This document shows positions 15,616-23,713 of a stretch of DNA of 41,156 nucleotides, piece by piece. Where the stretch lies: positions 1-41,156 of the forward strand of contig JAOZUQ010000020.1 in NCBI GenBank assembly GCA_029938635.1. The letters are read 5' to 3'. Origin of the DNA: Candidatus Aminicenantota bacterium. Lineage in GTDB: Bacteria; Acidobacteriota; Aminicenantia; UBA2199. The position numbers and the translations under genes are program-made. Below the pieces are notes generated by a model, which worked only from the letters and a program-made list of their open reading frames with translations, did no database searches and was not told the origin of the DNA. Each line of letters opens with the position of its first letter. Position 1 is the first letter of the stretch.

Positions 15616-18297
15616 TTACTTGTGAATTTCTTTAACCGGCCATAGAATTGCAGGTTTAAGTAAACCTGATCTTGTTATCTTTTTTTTGCCTGAAACAAGT
15701 GTGAAATTGAATCTCCCGGGCTTTTTGTCCGCAGAGTTCCAGTTCAGTTTATGTATGCCTTTCCAGTTCTTAAGTTTTATAGTTTGAAGTTTTTTTCCGG
15801 TCAGGTCAGTGACAGTCAATTCAGGTGCAGGTACCTTGTCAGACCGGAGGTAATAGTAAATGTTCAATCCTGGTTCCTCATTTTCAGTTCTGAGATGGGC
15901 ATCTCCTGTCATGTGATAATTTCCCCACCAGGCCCGTTGGGAAGATATCATCACCGGCCTCGATTTTATATTGAACAGATGAATATTCTTTTTTAAAATC
16001 TTCTCCGATAATTCTTTCAAAGGTGCTATGTTTGTTACCCAGACTCCTCTTCCATAAGTTCCGGCCACAAGGTCCCCGGTCGGTTCCTGGATAAGAATAT
16101 CTCTGACGGGTACGGGCGGCATATTGTTCTTCAACCGGATCCAGTTCTTTCCGTTATTTAATGTGAAATAAATCCCGGAATCAGTTCCTGCAAATAACAG
16201 AAATCTGTTATCTTTGTCTTCTGTAATTACTGAAACAGGAGAATCCGGGATATCTCCGCTTATATCTTTCCAGGTTCTTCCCAGATTGTCTGTTCTGTAG
16301 ATATATGATTTGAAATCGTCTTCTCTGTATCCCGATTTGACCACATATGCCCGGTATGGTTTGTGTGAAGAAGTAACCACACGGCTTACCCATTTCCGTT
16401 CAGGCCCTCCTGCCCTGACAATATTTGAAGTTCTATCCTTCCAGTGAATTCCGTTATTGTCAGTTACATGTACTCTCCCGTCATCTGTCCCGATCCAGAT
16501 CATTCCCTTCCTTAAGGGAGATTCTGAGATTGAGGTTATCGTACAATACATAATATGCCCTTTACCTGCAATCTTTTCCGGGTCATTAATTGTTAGATCG
16601 GGGCTTATCTCCTTCCATGACATACCTCTGTCCAATGATCGCAGGAGCATCTGGCCTCCTGTGTAAACAACTTTGCTGTCGTGAGGGGAAAGGACAATCG
16701 GAGTTGTCCATGTGTATCTGTATGGCGGCTTATCCTTTATGTTCTCCGGTGTTATATCAAACCTCTCACCTCTCAACTGGTCAACCCTGTGATGCTTCCC
16801 GAATTGGGTGGTAAAATAGAGCCATCTGTTATCTTCAGGATCAACTGAAGTATACATTCCATCCCACATGCCTGTGATAACCCAGTCTTCCATGCCGATA
16901 GAGCCTGACCATCCGTTTACAGGGCTTTTCCAGGTTTCATGGTCCTGTAGGCCTGCATAAATATTGTAAGGTTCACTGTTATCGGTCTCAACATCATAAA
17001 TTTCACCCATAGGGATGTTATAGTAATGAAAAGTTGTCTTCCCTCCATCCCAGGAAGAGTAGAGGCCTCCATCACTGCCCAGCATCATATGATCCGGATC
17101 TTCAGGGTCTATCCAGAACGTCCTTACATCACCGAAATTTTTTCTGAATAATTTCCTCTCCCGCCAATTTTTCCACCCCGGCCAGGTTTTCCCTCCATCT
17201 TTGGAATAGAGCATTTGTACTGCTATGATATAAACGTTTTCAGGATCAACCGGATCAACACTGATCTCATTAAAAGAGTAGGCCGCCTTGCCGCTCACGT
17301 CTATTCCCGGGAGGCTTACTTTTCTCCAATTATCTCCATTGTCATCGGAACGGTAAACTTCCCCTCCGATGAGCTCATCGTATGAGTGATCGGTAAAAGG
17401 ATCAAACTTTTCTTTCGAATCTTTCTTCAATTCCGGTTTGGGATTCAGATTCTGGATAACTGCATAAACAGTGTCAGGAACAGAGCGGCATATATCGATA
17501 CCTATCCTCCCTAGTTTTCCTGCAGGAAGGCCGGAAGCAAGCTTTTTCCAGTTGTTTCCGCCATCACAAGTTCTATATATCCTGCTCTTCTCCCCGCCTG
17601 CTTCGAAATGCCAGGGGTATCTTTGCATATTATAAGATGTCGCAAATAAGGTGTCAGGATCTTTTGAATTCATACATATATCAGCTGCACCTGTTCTGTC
17701 ATCTATATATAATATTTTTGTCCAGTTCTTTCCTCCGTCGGTTGTTTTGAATACGCCTCTTTCGTCATTAAAAGAGAATAGATGCCCCATGGCCGTAACG
17801 TAGACTATATCCGGATCTTTCGGATGAATGATTATTTTACCTATGTGATGAGAATCTTTCAGGCCCATATTGGTAAAGGTTTTACCACCATCAACGGATT
17901 TATATATACCATTACCATAATATGCAGATCTTGCATTTGAATCGTCACCGGTTCCTACCCATATTACACTGCTGTCTGAAGGAGCAACCTCGACAGAACC
18001 TATGGAATTGATTCCATAGTTGTCGAAGATCGGGAAGAAAGTTGTACCATTGTTAATAGTTTTCCATACGCCTCCATTCCTTGCGGCAACATAGAATGTG
18101 AACCTGTCCTCTCTTTTGGGATTTACGGGAACTGCAATGTCCGAGATCCAGGCCCCGGCCCGGAAAGGCCCGAGATTCCTGAAAATGAACTCACTGAATA
18201 ACCCGGATCCATTTTTTTCAGTTACATTTGAAAAGTTTTGTAAAGGCATTAAAAAGACAATAAGAATTGCTAATAGAAAAAAAGGCTTTCTGCTCAT
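15616..18297 (-). CDS. Exported BNR/Asp-box (sortilin/VPS10-like) beta-propeller protein
   Basis: This 893-residue secreted protein starts at ATG 18297, 4-6 bases after GGGAGGGG; an ATG at 18324 lacks a ribosome-binding site. The signal peptide is residues ~1-24 (MSRKPFFLLAILIVFLMPLQ). The body is many Asp-box repeats of the form S.DGG.TW or T.DGGKNW, for example SVDGGKTF, TTDGGKNW, SKDGGKTW and SLDRGMSW. This is the YVTN/BNR-like family resembling sortilin VPS10 and xyloglucanase propellers. These proteins bind or cleave glycans or peptides, but no catalytic site is evident here. The last ~100 residues are beta-rich, with an Ig-like or FlgD-like feel (LTVTDLTGKKLQTIKLKNWKG). It is frequent beside tricorn-like proteases in related genomes, which hints at shared extracellular protein turnover. 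That link is inference. Confidence 0.85.
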   Translation of the reverse strand: MSRKPFFLLAILIVFLMPLQNFSNVTEKNGSGLFSEFIFRNLGPFRAGAWISDIAVPVNPKREDRFTFYVAARNGGVWKTINNGTTFFPIFDNYGINSIGSVEVAPSDSSVIWVGTGDDSNARSAYYGNGIYKSVDGGKTFTNMGLKDSHHIGKIIIHPKDPDIVYVTAMGHLFSFNDERGVFKTTDGGKNWTKILYIDDRTGAADICMNSKDPDTLFATSYNMQRYPWHFEAGGEKSRIYRTCDGGNNWKKLASGLPAGKLGRIGIDICRSVPDTVYAVIQNLNPKPELKKDSKEKFDPFTDHSYDELIGGEVYRSDDNGDNWRKVSLPGIDVSGKAAYSFNEISVDPVDPENVYIIAVQMLYSKDGGKTWPGWKNWRERKLFRKNFGDVRTFWIDPEDPDHMMLGSDGGLYSSWDGGKTTFHYYNIPMGEIYDVETDNSEPYNIYAGLQDHETWKSPVNGWSGSIGMEDWVITGMWDGMYTSVDPEDNRWLYFTTQFGKHHRVDQLRGERFDITPENIKDKPPYRYTWTTPIVLSPHDSKVVYTGGQMLLRSLDRGMSWKEISPDLTINDPEKIAGKGHIMYCTITSISESPLRKGMIWIGTDDGRVHVTDNNGIHWKDRTSNIVRAGGPERKWVSRVVTSSHKPYRAYVVKSGYREDDFKSYIYRTDNLGRTWKDISGDIPDSPVSVITEDKDNRFLLFAGTDSGIYFTLNNGKNWIRLKNNMPPVPVRDILIQEPTGDLVAGTYGRGVWVTNIAPLKELSEKILKKNIHLFNIKSRPVMISSQRAWWGNYHMTGDAHLRTENEEPGLNIYYYLRSDKVPAPELTVTDLTGKKLQTIKLKNWKGIHKLNWNSADKKPGRFNFTLVSGKKKITRSGLLKPAILWPVKEIHK

Positions 18298-18347
18298 ATT
18301 TCCCCTCCCGGTAAAAAATATCATATTATTCTCCCGTAAGCAGTCTA

Positions 18348-18376
18348 ATTCTATTTCACTTCAACTTTGTAAGCAA
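18348..18376 (-). promoter_or_regulatory. Candidate promoter of the BNR propeller gene
   Basis: On the minus strand, TTGCTT (18376-18371), a 17-base spacer and TAGAAT (18353-18348). The predicted start near 18341 gives a leader of about 44 bases containing the strong GGGAGGGG site. Confidence 0.45.
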
Positions 18377-18503
18377 TAGTTGGAATAACGAAATTGAAAA
18401 ACAGTGTTTCCATACTTGATTTTTATCCTCACCCGGTCTTTCCTTATGGGGATGAGGTTTGACGCATTCGGGAATCTGTAATAAAATGGGCGAAGGTGGA
18501 AAA

Positions 18504-19409
18504 ATGGATGATCTGACAGGACAAATAAAGAAATTATTGGCAAAAAAAGATGCAGTTTTACTTGCACACAATTATCAGATGAGCGAAGTTCAATTGATAG
18601 CGGATCATCTTGGAGATTCACTGGAACTCAGCAGGCTGGCTGCGGATGTCAGGAATAGTGTGATAGTTTTTGCCGGAGTTAAATTCATGGCGGAGACTGC
18701 AAAGATTCTTTCTCCGGAAAAAAAAGTTTTGCTGCCCAGGCTTGATGCCGGATGTCCCATGGCGGATATGATAACGGTTGAAGAACTCCGGTGGGTGAAA
18801 GAACAACATCCTCAGGCAAAAGTTGTCACCTATATAAATTCAGGAGCGGATATAAAAGCTGAGAGTGATGCCTGCTGCACATCCTCTAATGCAGCTAAAG
18901 TTGTTGCAAATATAGATGCAGATGAGATTATTTTCGTTCCTGATCGTAACCTCGGCAGTTATGTCCAGTCCATAGTGCCTGACAAGAAAATTATCCTTTT
19001 TGAAGGTTATTGTTATGTTCATAACAGGATAAAGAAAGATGAAATTATAGAAATGAAAAAACTTTACCCGGATGCAAAAATAATTGTCCATCCGGAGGTG
19101 AGAAGTGAGGTCATAGAGCTTGCTGATGAAGTGTTGTCTACGAGCGGGATATTGAGATATGCATCAGCTTCTCCTGCCGGTGAGTTCATAGTTGCAACCG
19201 AGGAAGGCCTTCTTGACAGGATGAGGCGTGAGAACCCGGAGAAGAAATTTTTTCCTGCATTGAGGCCGAAAATATGCCAGAATATGAAAAGGACCACTCT
19301 TAAAGATATATATCTCTCCCTGGTACAAAACAGGTATGAGATAGAAATAGATGATGAGATCTCGAAAAAAGCTTTGAGATCTTTGAATGAAATGTTAAAA
19401 TATGTATAG
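18504..19409 (+). CDS. nadA: Quinolinate synthase A
   Basis: This 301-residue cytoplasmic [4Fe-4S] enzyme condenses iminoaspartate with dihydroxyacetone phosphate to quinolinate in de novo NAD synthesis. The three cluster cysteines are present with normal spacing: Cys84 (DAGCPMAD), Cys170 (EGYCYVH) and Cys258 (KICQNMK). Substrate motifs LAHNYQ near residue 20 and the SDACCTSSNA stretch at ~121-130 are also present. Start ATG 18504 is chosen because AAGGTGG lies 4 bases upstream and the conserved N-terminus begins there. In-frame ATGs at 18459 and 18486 would only add a non-conserved tail. An Nfu-type Fe-S carrier gene follows after 14 bases. nadB and nadC are not adjacent. Confidence 0.95.
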   Translation: MDDLTGQIKKLLAKKDAVLLAHNYQMSEVQLIADHLGDSLELSRLAADVRNSVIVFAGVKFMAETAKILSPEKKVLLPRLDAGCPMADMITVEELRWVKEQHPQAKVVTYINSGADIKAESDACCTSSNAAKVVANIDADEIIFVPDRNLGSYVQSIVPDKKIILFEGYCYVHNRIKKDEIIEMKKLYPDAKIIVHPEVRSEVIELADEVLSTSGILRYASASPAGEFIVATEEGLLDRMRRENPEKKFFPALRPKICQNMKRTTLKDIYLSLVQNRYEIEIDDEISKKALRSLNEMLKYV

Positions 19410-19423
19410 TTCAGGAGAATGAA

Positions 19424-19654
19424 ATGACATTAAAAGAAAAAATAGAAAATATAATAGAGAAAGTAAGACCTGCTCTTCAGGCAGATGGCGGCGGGATCGA
19501 ACTCGTTGATGTACTTGAAGATGAAGGTGTTGTCCTTGTTAATTTGACCGGAGCCTGCAACGGCTGCCCGATGAGCACAATGACGATCAAAGGTTATGTT
19601 GAACAGACTATCAGAGCTGAGATCCCCGAGATCAATGAAGTGAGACTGGCCTGA
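19424..19654 (+). CDS. NifU-like (Nfu-type) iron-sulfur carrier protein
   Basis: This 76-residue protein consists only of the NifU C-terminal domain. It has the ADGGGIELVDV motif and the cluster-binding C45-x2-C48 (ACNGCPMS). Such stand-alone Nfu proteins dimerise around a [4Fe-4S] cluster and deliver it to apo-enzymes. AGGAG lies 7 bases before the ATG. It is 14 bases downstream of nadA, whose product needs a [4Fe-4S] cluster, so direct service to NadA is a reasonable inference. LipA, also in this window, is another possible client. Its stop abuts the stop of the convergent aldolase-like gene. Confidence 0.93.
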   Translation: MTLKEKIENIIEKVRPALQADGGGIELVDVLEDEGVVLVNLTGACNGCPMSTMTIKGYVEQTIRAEIPEINEVRLA

Positions 19655-19663
19655 TCAAATCAG
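19651..19663. terminator. Weak bidirectional hairpin at the convergent nfu/aldolase ends
   Basis: CTGAT, loop CAA, ATCAG, flanked by GGC and CC that can extend the stem around a one-base bulge, followed on the plus strand by CCTTTTAAAATA. It overlaps both stop codons. The stem is short, so termination is plausible but not certain. Confidence 0.4.
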
Positions 19664-20743
19664 CCTTTTAAAATATTCTTCTCTGCAATAATTTTCGATT
19701 TCCACCATTCTATTCAAAGATTGCTCGAAATCGCCATTTCCGGAACAGAATATCCCGTGTCCCTTTGCTATAACATTTCCATTTCTACGGATCATTTCCG
19801 GCACTGAATATTCAAGGCCGGAACCACTCTCAGTTGATACTACCGGAATTTCTCCCAAAACCGGACTATCTATTGTACGGGAGTCCAGTGAAAGGATTAC
19901 TGTGAATAATGGATGTCCGTGAATAATAGTTTGTTTTTCCGTTGCCTTATAAATATTTCTGTGAACTTCAAGTTCACTTGAGGGCTGCAGGATAGACTTT
20001 ACACTTCCGATCAAAGGTAATTTAACTATTCGGTTTTTAAGATCATCAAGAAAAGAGCCTGATTCGCTTATATAAACATAATCCCCCTCTCTAAGAGATA
20101 TATTCCCGAATATTGAATCAACCAATTTCCTTGAGACCATAGACCTTCCGGCTGCTTTTATCATTAACGGGATGTTTTCTCTGTTTGCGGTCAGGATTTC
20201 CCCGGGTGCAGGAGTGTATTTGTGCTCATAAGTTCTGACAAGATCAAGATAATCATAATCCCGGACTGTGATATCACCTGCACTCTTTCTCCGGAGGATG
20301 GTATGGAAAAATTTTACGAAGAGTGAAAAACATACGATGCTGAAAAGGGTGAAAAGAGATTCCTGCCCTTCACTACTTCCAGTTATAATATGCCCATCCG
20401 AAGGGATAACCGCTCCTGCTTTATCGACGATCTTCATCAGCTCGTCAGTTCCTGTTCTTAGCGAAACAGGTATCCGGGGGAGGAATATTCCAGACTCTGA
20501 GTCAACAGGTATTATTTCTTCATATTTCATTTCCAGGAAATATCTGGAAATTGTTGAATATGGTTCGGCCAATGTGAATTCAGATATATTGTTTCCGGTA
20601 TGTTTTTCTCCCGCTTCCCTGATGATATTAACGGGAGGGGAAAAAGTCAGTCCTCTGCTCAGTAGTCTCTGCAGGTGAAGGTGGTCAAATTTATCAGAAC
20701 CGGTTTTGTCATTCATTATTGTAGTGTACTTCTCTGAGGTCAT
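19655..20743 (-). CDS. Class II aldolase/adducin-family protein with degenerate N-terminal lobe
   Basis: This protein is 362 residues from ATG 20743. Residues ~163-362 form a recognisable class II aldolase domain: Ser/Gly-rich phosphate region (SIFGNISLREGDYVYISESG), catalytic-type Glu257 (SSELEVHRNIYK), zinc ligands His275 and His277 (IIHGHP) and third ligand His329 (AKGHG). Relatives cleave sugar phosphates such as fuculose- or rhamnulose-1-phosphate. Residues ~95-150 (GTDELMKIVDKAG, then GHIITG) resemble the C-terminal half of a second such domain without the HxH ligands, so the protein may be a fused duplication. The start is uncertain: 20743 and 20716 both lack a Shine-Dalgarno sequence. 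A minus-strand TATACT at 20754-20749 lies just before 20743, and the extra 39 codons to 20860 would run into clpB. Confidence 0.7.
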   Translation of the reverse strand: MTSEKYTTIMNDKTGSDKFDHLHLQRLLSRGLTFSPPVNIIREAGEKHTGNNISEFTLAEPYSTISRYFLEMKYEEIIPVDSESGIFLPRIPVSLRTGTDELMKIVDKAGAVIPSDGHIITGSSEGQESLFTLFSIVCFSLFVKFFHTILRRKSAGDITVRDYDYLDLVRTYEHKYTPAPGEILTANRENIPLMIKAAGRSMVSRKLVDSIFGNISLREGDYVYISESGSFLDDLKNRIVKLPLIGSVKSILQPSSELEVHRNIYKATEKQTIIHGHPLFTVILSLDSRTIDSPVLGEIPVVSTESGSGLEYSVPEMIRRNGNVIAKGHGIFCSGNGDFEQSLNRMVEIENYCREEYFKRLI

Positions 20744-20755
20744 GGATAAGTATAA

Positions 20756-20783
20756 TTGAATTATTGGCGAAAAGTAATATAAT
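20756..20783 (+). promoter_or_regulatory. Candidate housekeeping promoter of clpB
   Basis: TTGAAT (20756-20761), a 16-base spacer and a perfect TATAAT (20778-20783), giving a start near 20790 and a leader of about 50 bases with GGGAG before ATG 20841. I see no CIRCE inverted repeat, so HrcA control is not indicated. Confidence 0.55.
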
Positions 20784-20840
20784 ATCAACATAATATTTAA
20801 TAAAAATCGGATAAATTTATAGAGAAGTACGGGAGTTATT

Positions 20841-23414
20841 ATGAACATGGATAAATTCACATTAAAAGCAAATAAAGCTATTGAGGAGAGTGTCCGGTAT
20901 GCCGGAGAAAATGGTAATCAGGAAGTTACAGATATCCATCTTGCATACTCGATTATCAGTGATAATGAAAATATAGTACCTGAAGTTCTTAAGAAAACCG
21001 GAGTAGATTCCGGAAGAATACTTTCAGAGTTGGAAGAGGTGGTCTCGAAACTGCCAAAAGTGCATGGAGCTGACAGGTTTATAGGAAAAGACCTGAAAAA
21101 AACTCTTGATAATGCGCTTAACATTGCTAATAAATTCAAAGATGATTATGTGTCCACAGAACATTTATTTATCTCTATTATTCAATCTGATAATGAGCCT
21201 GCATTATTACTTAAACAGCATGGAATAGATGAGGATACTTTCCTTAAGGTTCTAATGGACCTGAGAGGGAACCAGAGGGTCACTGATCAGAATCCCGAGG
21301 ATAAAATGCAGCCTCTTCTGAAATATGGAAAAGATCTTGTTGAAATGGCCAGAGAAGGTAAGCTTGACCCTGTGATCGGAAGAGATGAAGAAATAAGAAG
21401 AGTGATGCAGGTCCTGGTAAGGAGGAAAAAGAACAATCCTCTCCTTATCGGTGATGCCGGTGTCGGAAAGACAGCGATTGTCGAAGGGCTGGCAATAAGA
21501 ATCGTTCAGGGTGATGTTCCCGAAATACTTAAAGATAAGAGGGTTGTGTCACTTGATATCGGGAGCCTTCTGGCAGGAGCAAAATTCAGAGGGGAATTTG
21601 AAGAAAGGTTAAAGGCTGTAATTAATGAAGTCGTGGAATCTGACGGCCAGATAATTTTGTTTATGGATGAGCTCCACACTATAGTCGGAGCCGGAGCATC
21701 TGAAGGTTCTTTAGATGCGTCAAATATGCTTAAGCCTCCTCTCGCCAGAGGAGAGTTGAGATCCATAGGTGCAACAACCCTTAATGAATATAAAAAATAT
21801 ATAGAGAAAGATCCGGCTCTTGAAAGAAGGTTTCAGCCGGTTTTTGTAAAGCAGCCTTCGGTGGAAGAAACTATTTCCATACTTCGTGGAATAAAGGAAA
21901 AGTATGAAATTCATCATGGAATTAAAATTTCAGATGCCGCATTAATCTCAGCTGCTACTCTTTCGGACCGATATATTTCGGACAGATTCCTGCCGGATAA
22001 AGCGATAGACCTTGTAGATGAAGCTTCTTCAAAACTGAGAATTGAAATTGACTCCATGCCCGAGGAGTTGGATGAACTTGAGAGGAAAATAATGCAGATG
22101 GAGATTGAGAAACAGGCATTGAAAAAAGAGAATAGCAAAGATGCCAGAGAAAAAATGAAGAATCTTGTTGATGATCTTGAGGACCTGAAATTATCAAGAG
22201 ACAAGATCAGGGAACACTGGAATAGTGAGAAATCATTAATCGGACAACTCAGGGATAAGAAAGAAGAAATTGATAACCTGAAGATAAGGAAGCAGGATGC
22301 AGAACGTCAGAATGATTATGAAACAGCTTCTCAGATCCAATATGGGAATATTCCGGAGAGAGAACAGGCGATTGAACGTATTCAGGCCGAGTTGGATGAA
22401 TTGCAGTCTGAAAAGAAAATACTTACTGAGTTGGTGACGGAGGAGGATATCGCGGATGTTGTGTCAAAGTGGACCGGTATACCTGTTTCAAAACTTCTGA
22501 GTGGTGAAAGAGAAAAACTGCTGCAGATGGAAGATATAATTAAAAAAAGGGTAATAGGACAGGATGAAGCCGTTACTGCAATAGCTAATGTTATTCGAAG
22601 ATCCAAAGCCGGATTAAATGAACAGGGGAGGCCTATAGGATCATTTATTTTCCTGGGCCCTACCGGAGTCGGGAAAACAGAACTTGCCAGAGCTCTAAGT
22701 GAATTTATGTTCAATAATGAGAAAATGATGGTCAGGATCGATATGTCTGAATATATGGAAAAGCATTCTGTATCTCGCCTCATAGGTGCTCCTCCGGGAT
22801 ATGTCGGCTATGATGAGGGAGGACAGCTTACGGAAGCTGTAAAGAGAAGGCCCTATTCCCTGGTCCTTCTCGATGAGATAGAAAAAGCCCATCCTGATGT
22901 TTTTAATATTTTATTACAATTGCTGGATGATGGGCGTCTAACGGATGGGAAAGGGAAAACTGTGAATTTTTCGAATACTATAATTATTATGACATCAAAT
23001 CTGGGATCCGATATTATTCAGGAAAAGTCAGGATATGAGGAGATCAAAAATGAGATCGATGATCTTCTTTTTAAATATTTCAAACCTGAATTCCTTAACC
23101 GGATAGATGAAATAATAACATTCAGGCCCCTGGATAAAGAAATGATAAAAATGATTGCAGTACTGGAACTAGCAAAGTTGGAAAAACAACTTGGATCAGC
23201 AGGGATCAAAACTGAAATAAGTGAAAGTGCACTGAACAAACTTGCTGAGCTTGGATTTAATACTGCTCTCGGTGCCAGGCCTTTGAAGAGAGTGATCCAA
23301 AAAGAGATACAGGATCAATTGTCAAGTATGATATTATCCGGAAAAATAAATAACTCTTCAATAATAAAGATTGATTACAAAGGAGAGAATTTTGATTTCA
23401 CTGTAAAAGAGTGA
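20841..23414 (+). CDS. clpB: ClpB protein disaggregase
   Basis: This 857-residue hexameric AAA+ chaperone works with DnaK to extract and refold aggregated proteins. Domain order: a double Clp_N repeat (~1-150), AAA-1 with Walker A GDAGVGKT at 204-211 and Walker B ILFMDELH, a coiled-coil middle domain (~405-535, which separates ClpB from ClpA and ClpC), AAA-2 with Walker A GPTGVGKT at 606-613 and Walker B LVLLDEIE, then the D2-small C-terminal domain ending [11 protein letters not shown]. Length is standard. ATG 20841 has GGGAG 5 bases upstream; an ATG at 20847 is an equally conserved but less well-spaced option. It is transcribed divergently from the aldolase-like gene. Confidence 0.97.
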   Translation: MNMDKFTLKANKAIEESVRYAGENGNQEVTDIHLAYSIISDNENIVPEVLKKTGVDSGRILSELEEVVSKLPKVHGADRFIGKDLKKTLDNALNIANKFKDDYVSTEHLFISIIQSDNEPALLLKQHGIDEDTFLKVLMDLRGNQRVTDQNPEDKMQPLLKYGKDLVEMAREGKLDPVIGRDEEIRRVMQVLVRRKKNNPLLIGDAGVGKTAIVEGLAIRIVQGDVPEILKDKRVVSLDIGSLLAGAKFRGEFEERLKAVINEVVESDGQIILFMDELHTIVGAGASEGSLDASNMLKPPLARGELRSIGATTLNEYKKYIEKDPALERRFQPVFVKQPSVEETISILRGIKEKYEIHHGIKISDAALISAATLSDRYISDRFLPDKAIDLVDEASSKLRIEIDSMPEELDELERKIMQMEIEKQALKKENSKDAREKMKNLVDDLEDLKLSRDKIREHWNSEKSLIGQLRDKKEEIDNLKIRKQDAERQNDYETASQIQYGNIPEREQAIERIQAELDELQSEKKILTELVTEEDIADVVSKWTGIPVSKLLSGEREKLLQMEDIIKKRVIGQDEAVTAIANVIRRSKAGLNEQGRPIGSFIFLGPTGVGKTELARALSEFMFNNEKMMVRIDMSEYMEKHSVSRLIGAPPGYVGYDEGGQLTEAVKRRPYSLVLLDEIEKAHPDVFNILLQLLDDGRLTDGKGKTVNFSNTIIIMTSNLGSDIIQEKSGYEEIKNEIDDLLFKYFKPEFLNRIDEIITFRPLDKEMIKMIAVLELAKLEKQLGSAGIKTEISESALNKLAELGFNTALGARPLKRVIQKEIQDQLSSMILSGKINNSSIIKIDYKGENFDFTVKE

Positions 23415-23628
23415 ATAAAGCATCCTTTCCAACCCTCCCCCCTCACAAATCTCCTTTGTAAACAATCCTTCCCAAAATCCCTGTTATCAAGAGTTGCTAT
23501 TAAGAAGCAATTTGTTTGCCAAAAGTCGATTTGCAAATGTAAATAATAAAAAAATCGTATAGCACCTATAATAAAGCATAAAAACCCTGAACTCAATTAG
23601 AGAGTTTTGTTGCAGTGGAATAGTATAA
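23415..23628. other. Intergenic region downstream of clpB, no gene seen
   Basis: This is the first part of the largest intergenic gap (299 bases to ATG 23714). It begins C-rich (CCAACCCTCCCCCC) and becomes AT-rich. Short inverted repeats include ATTTGCAAAT at 23529-23538 and AACTC/GAGTT (23590-23594 with 23602-23606) followed by TTGTT, which could be a weak terminator. No convincing reading frame or structured RNA was recognised. Confidence 0.5.
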
Positions 23629-23704
23629 ACAAAGTTAATAGTCACTATAAACTTTGTCTATAAACTTAGTTGAAAAAGTTGATATATTAGTTTGTAAAGT
23701 TTAT
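23629..23704. repeat. Four-copy 11-bp operator-like motif (consensus RYWAAGTTTAT)
   Basis: ACAAAGTTAAT occurs at 23629-23639 (+), ACAAAGTTTAT at 23657-23647 (-), ACTAAGTTTAT at 23670-23660 (-) and GTAAAGTTTAT at 23694-23704 (+). The first two form an inverted pair. The last overlaps the proposed -10 box of the FHA activator gene and the third lies just upstream of its -35 box. Arrangement and position are those of an operator cluster; the binding protein is unknown. Confidence 0.6.
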
Positions 23705-23707
23705 AAT
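23679..23707 (+). promoter_or_regulatory. Promoter of the FHA sigma-54 activator, predicting a leaderless mRNA
   Basis: TTGATA (23679-23684), exactly 17 bases, then a perfect TATAAT (23702-23707). Counting 7 bases on places the transcription start on the A of ATG 23714. No Shine-Dalgarno sequence exists there, and ATG 23714 is where homology to FHA proteins begins, so all three observations agree. Confidence 0.65.
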
Positions 23708-23713
23708 ATTCCA

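Noticed and set aside
20744-20860. N-terminal extension of the aldolase-like protein to 20860
   Set aside because: It would overlap the clpB start and promoter, is a low-complexity hydrophobic stretch, and lacks a ribosome-binding site.
23654-23713. Upstream start of the FHA activator at ATG 23654
   Set aside because: It lies in the operator cluster and upstream of the proposed promoter's -35, and the extra 20 residues are not part of the FHA fold.
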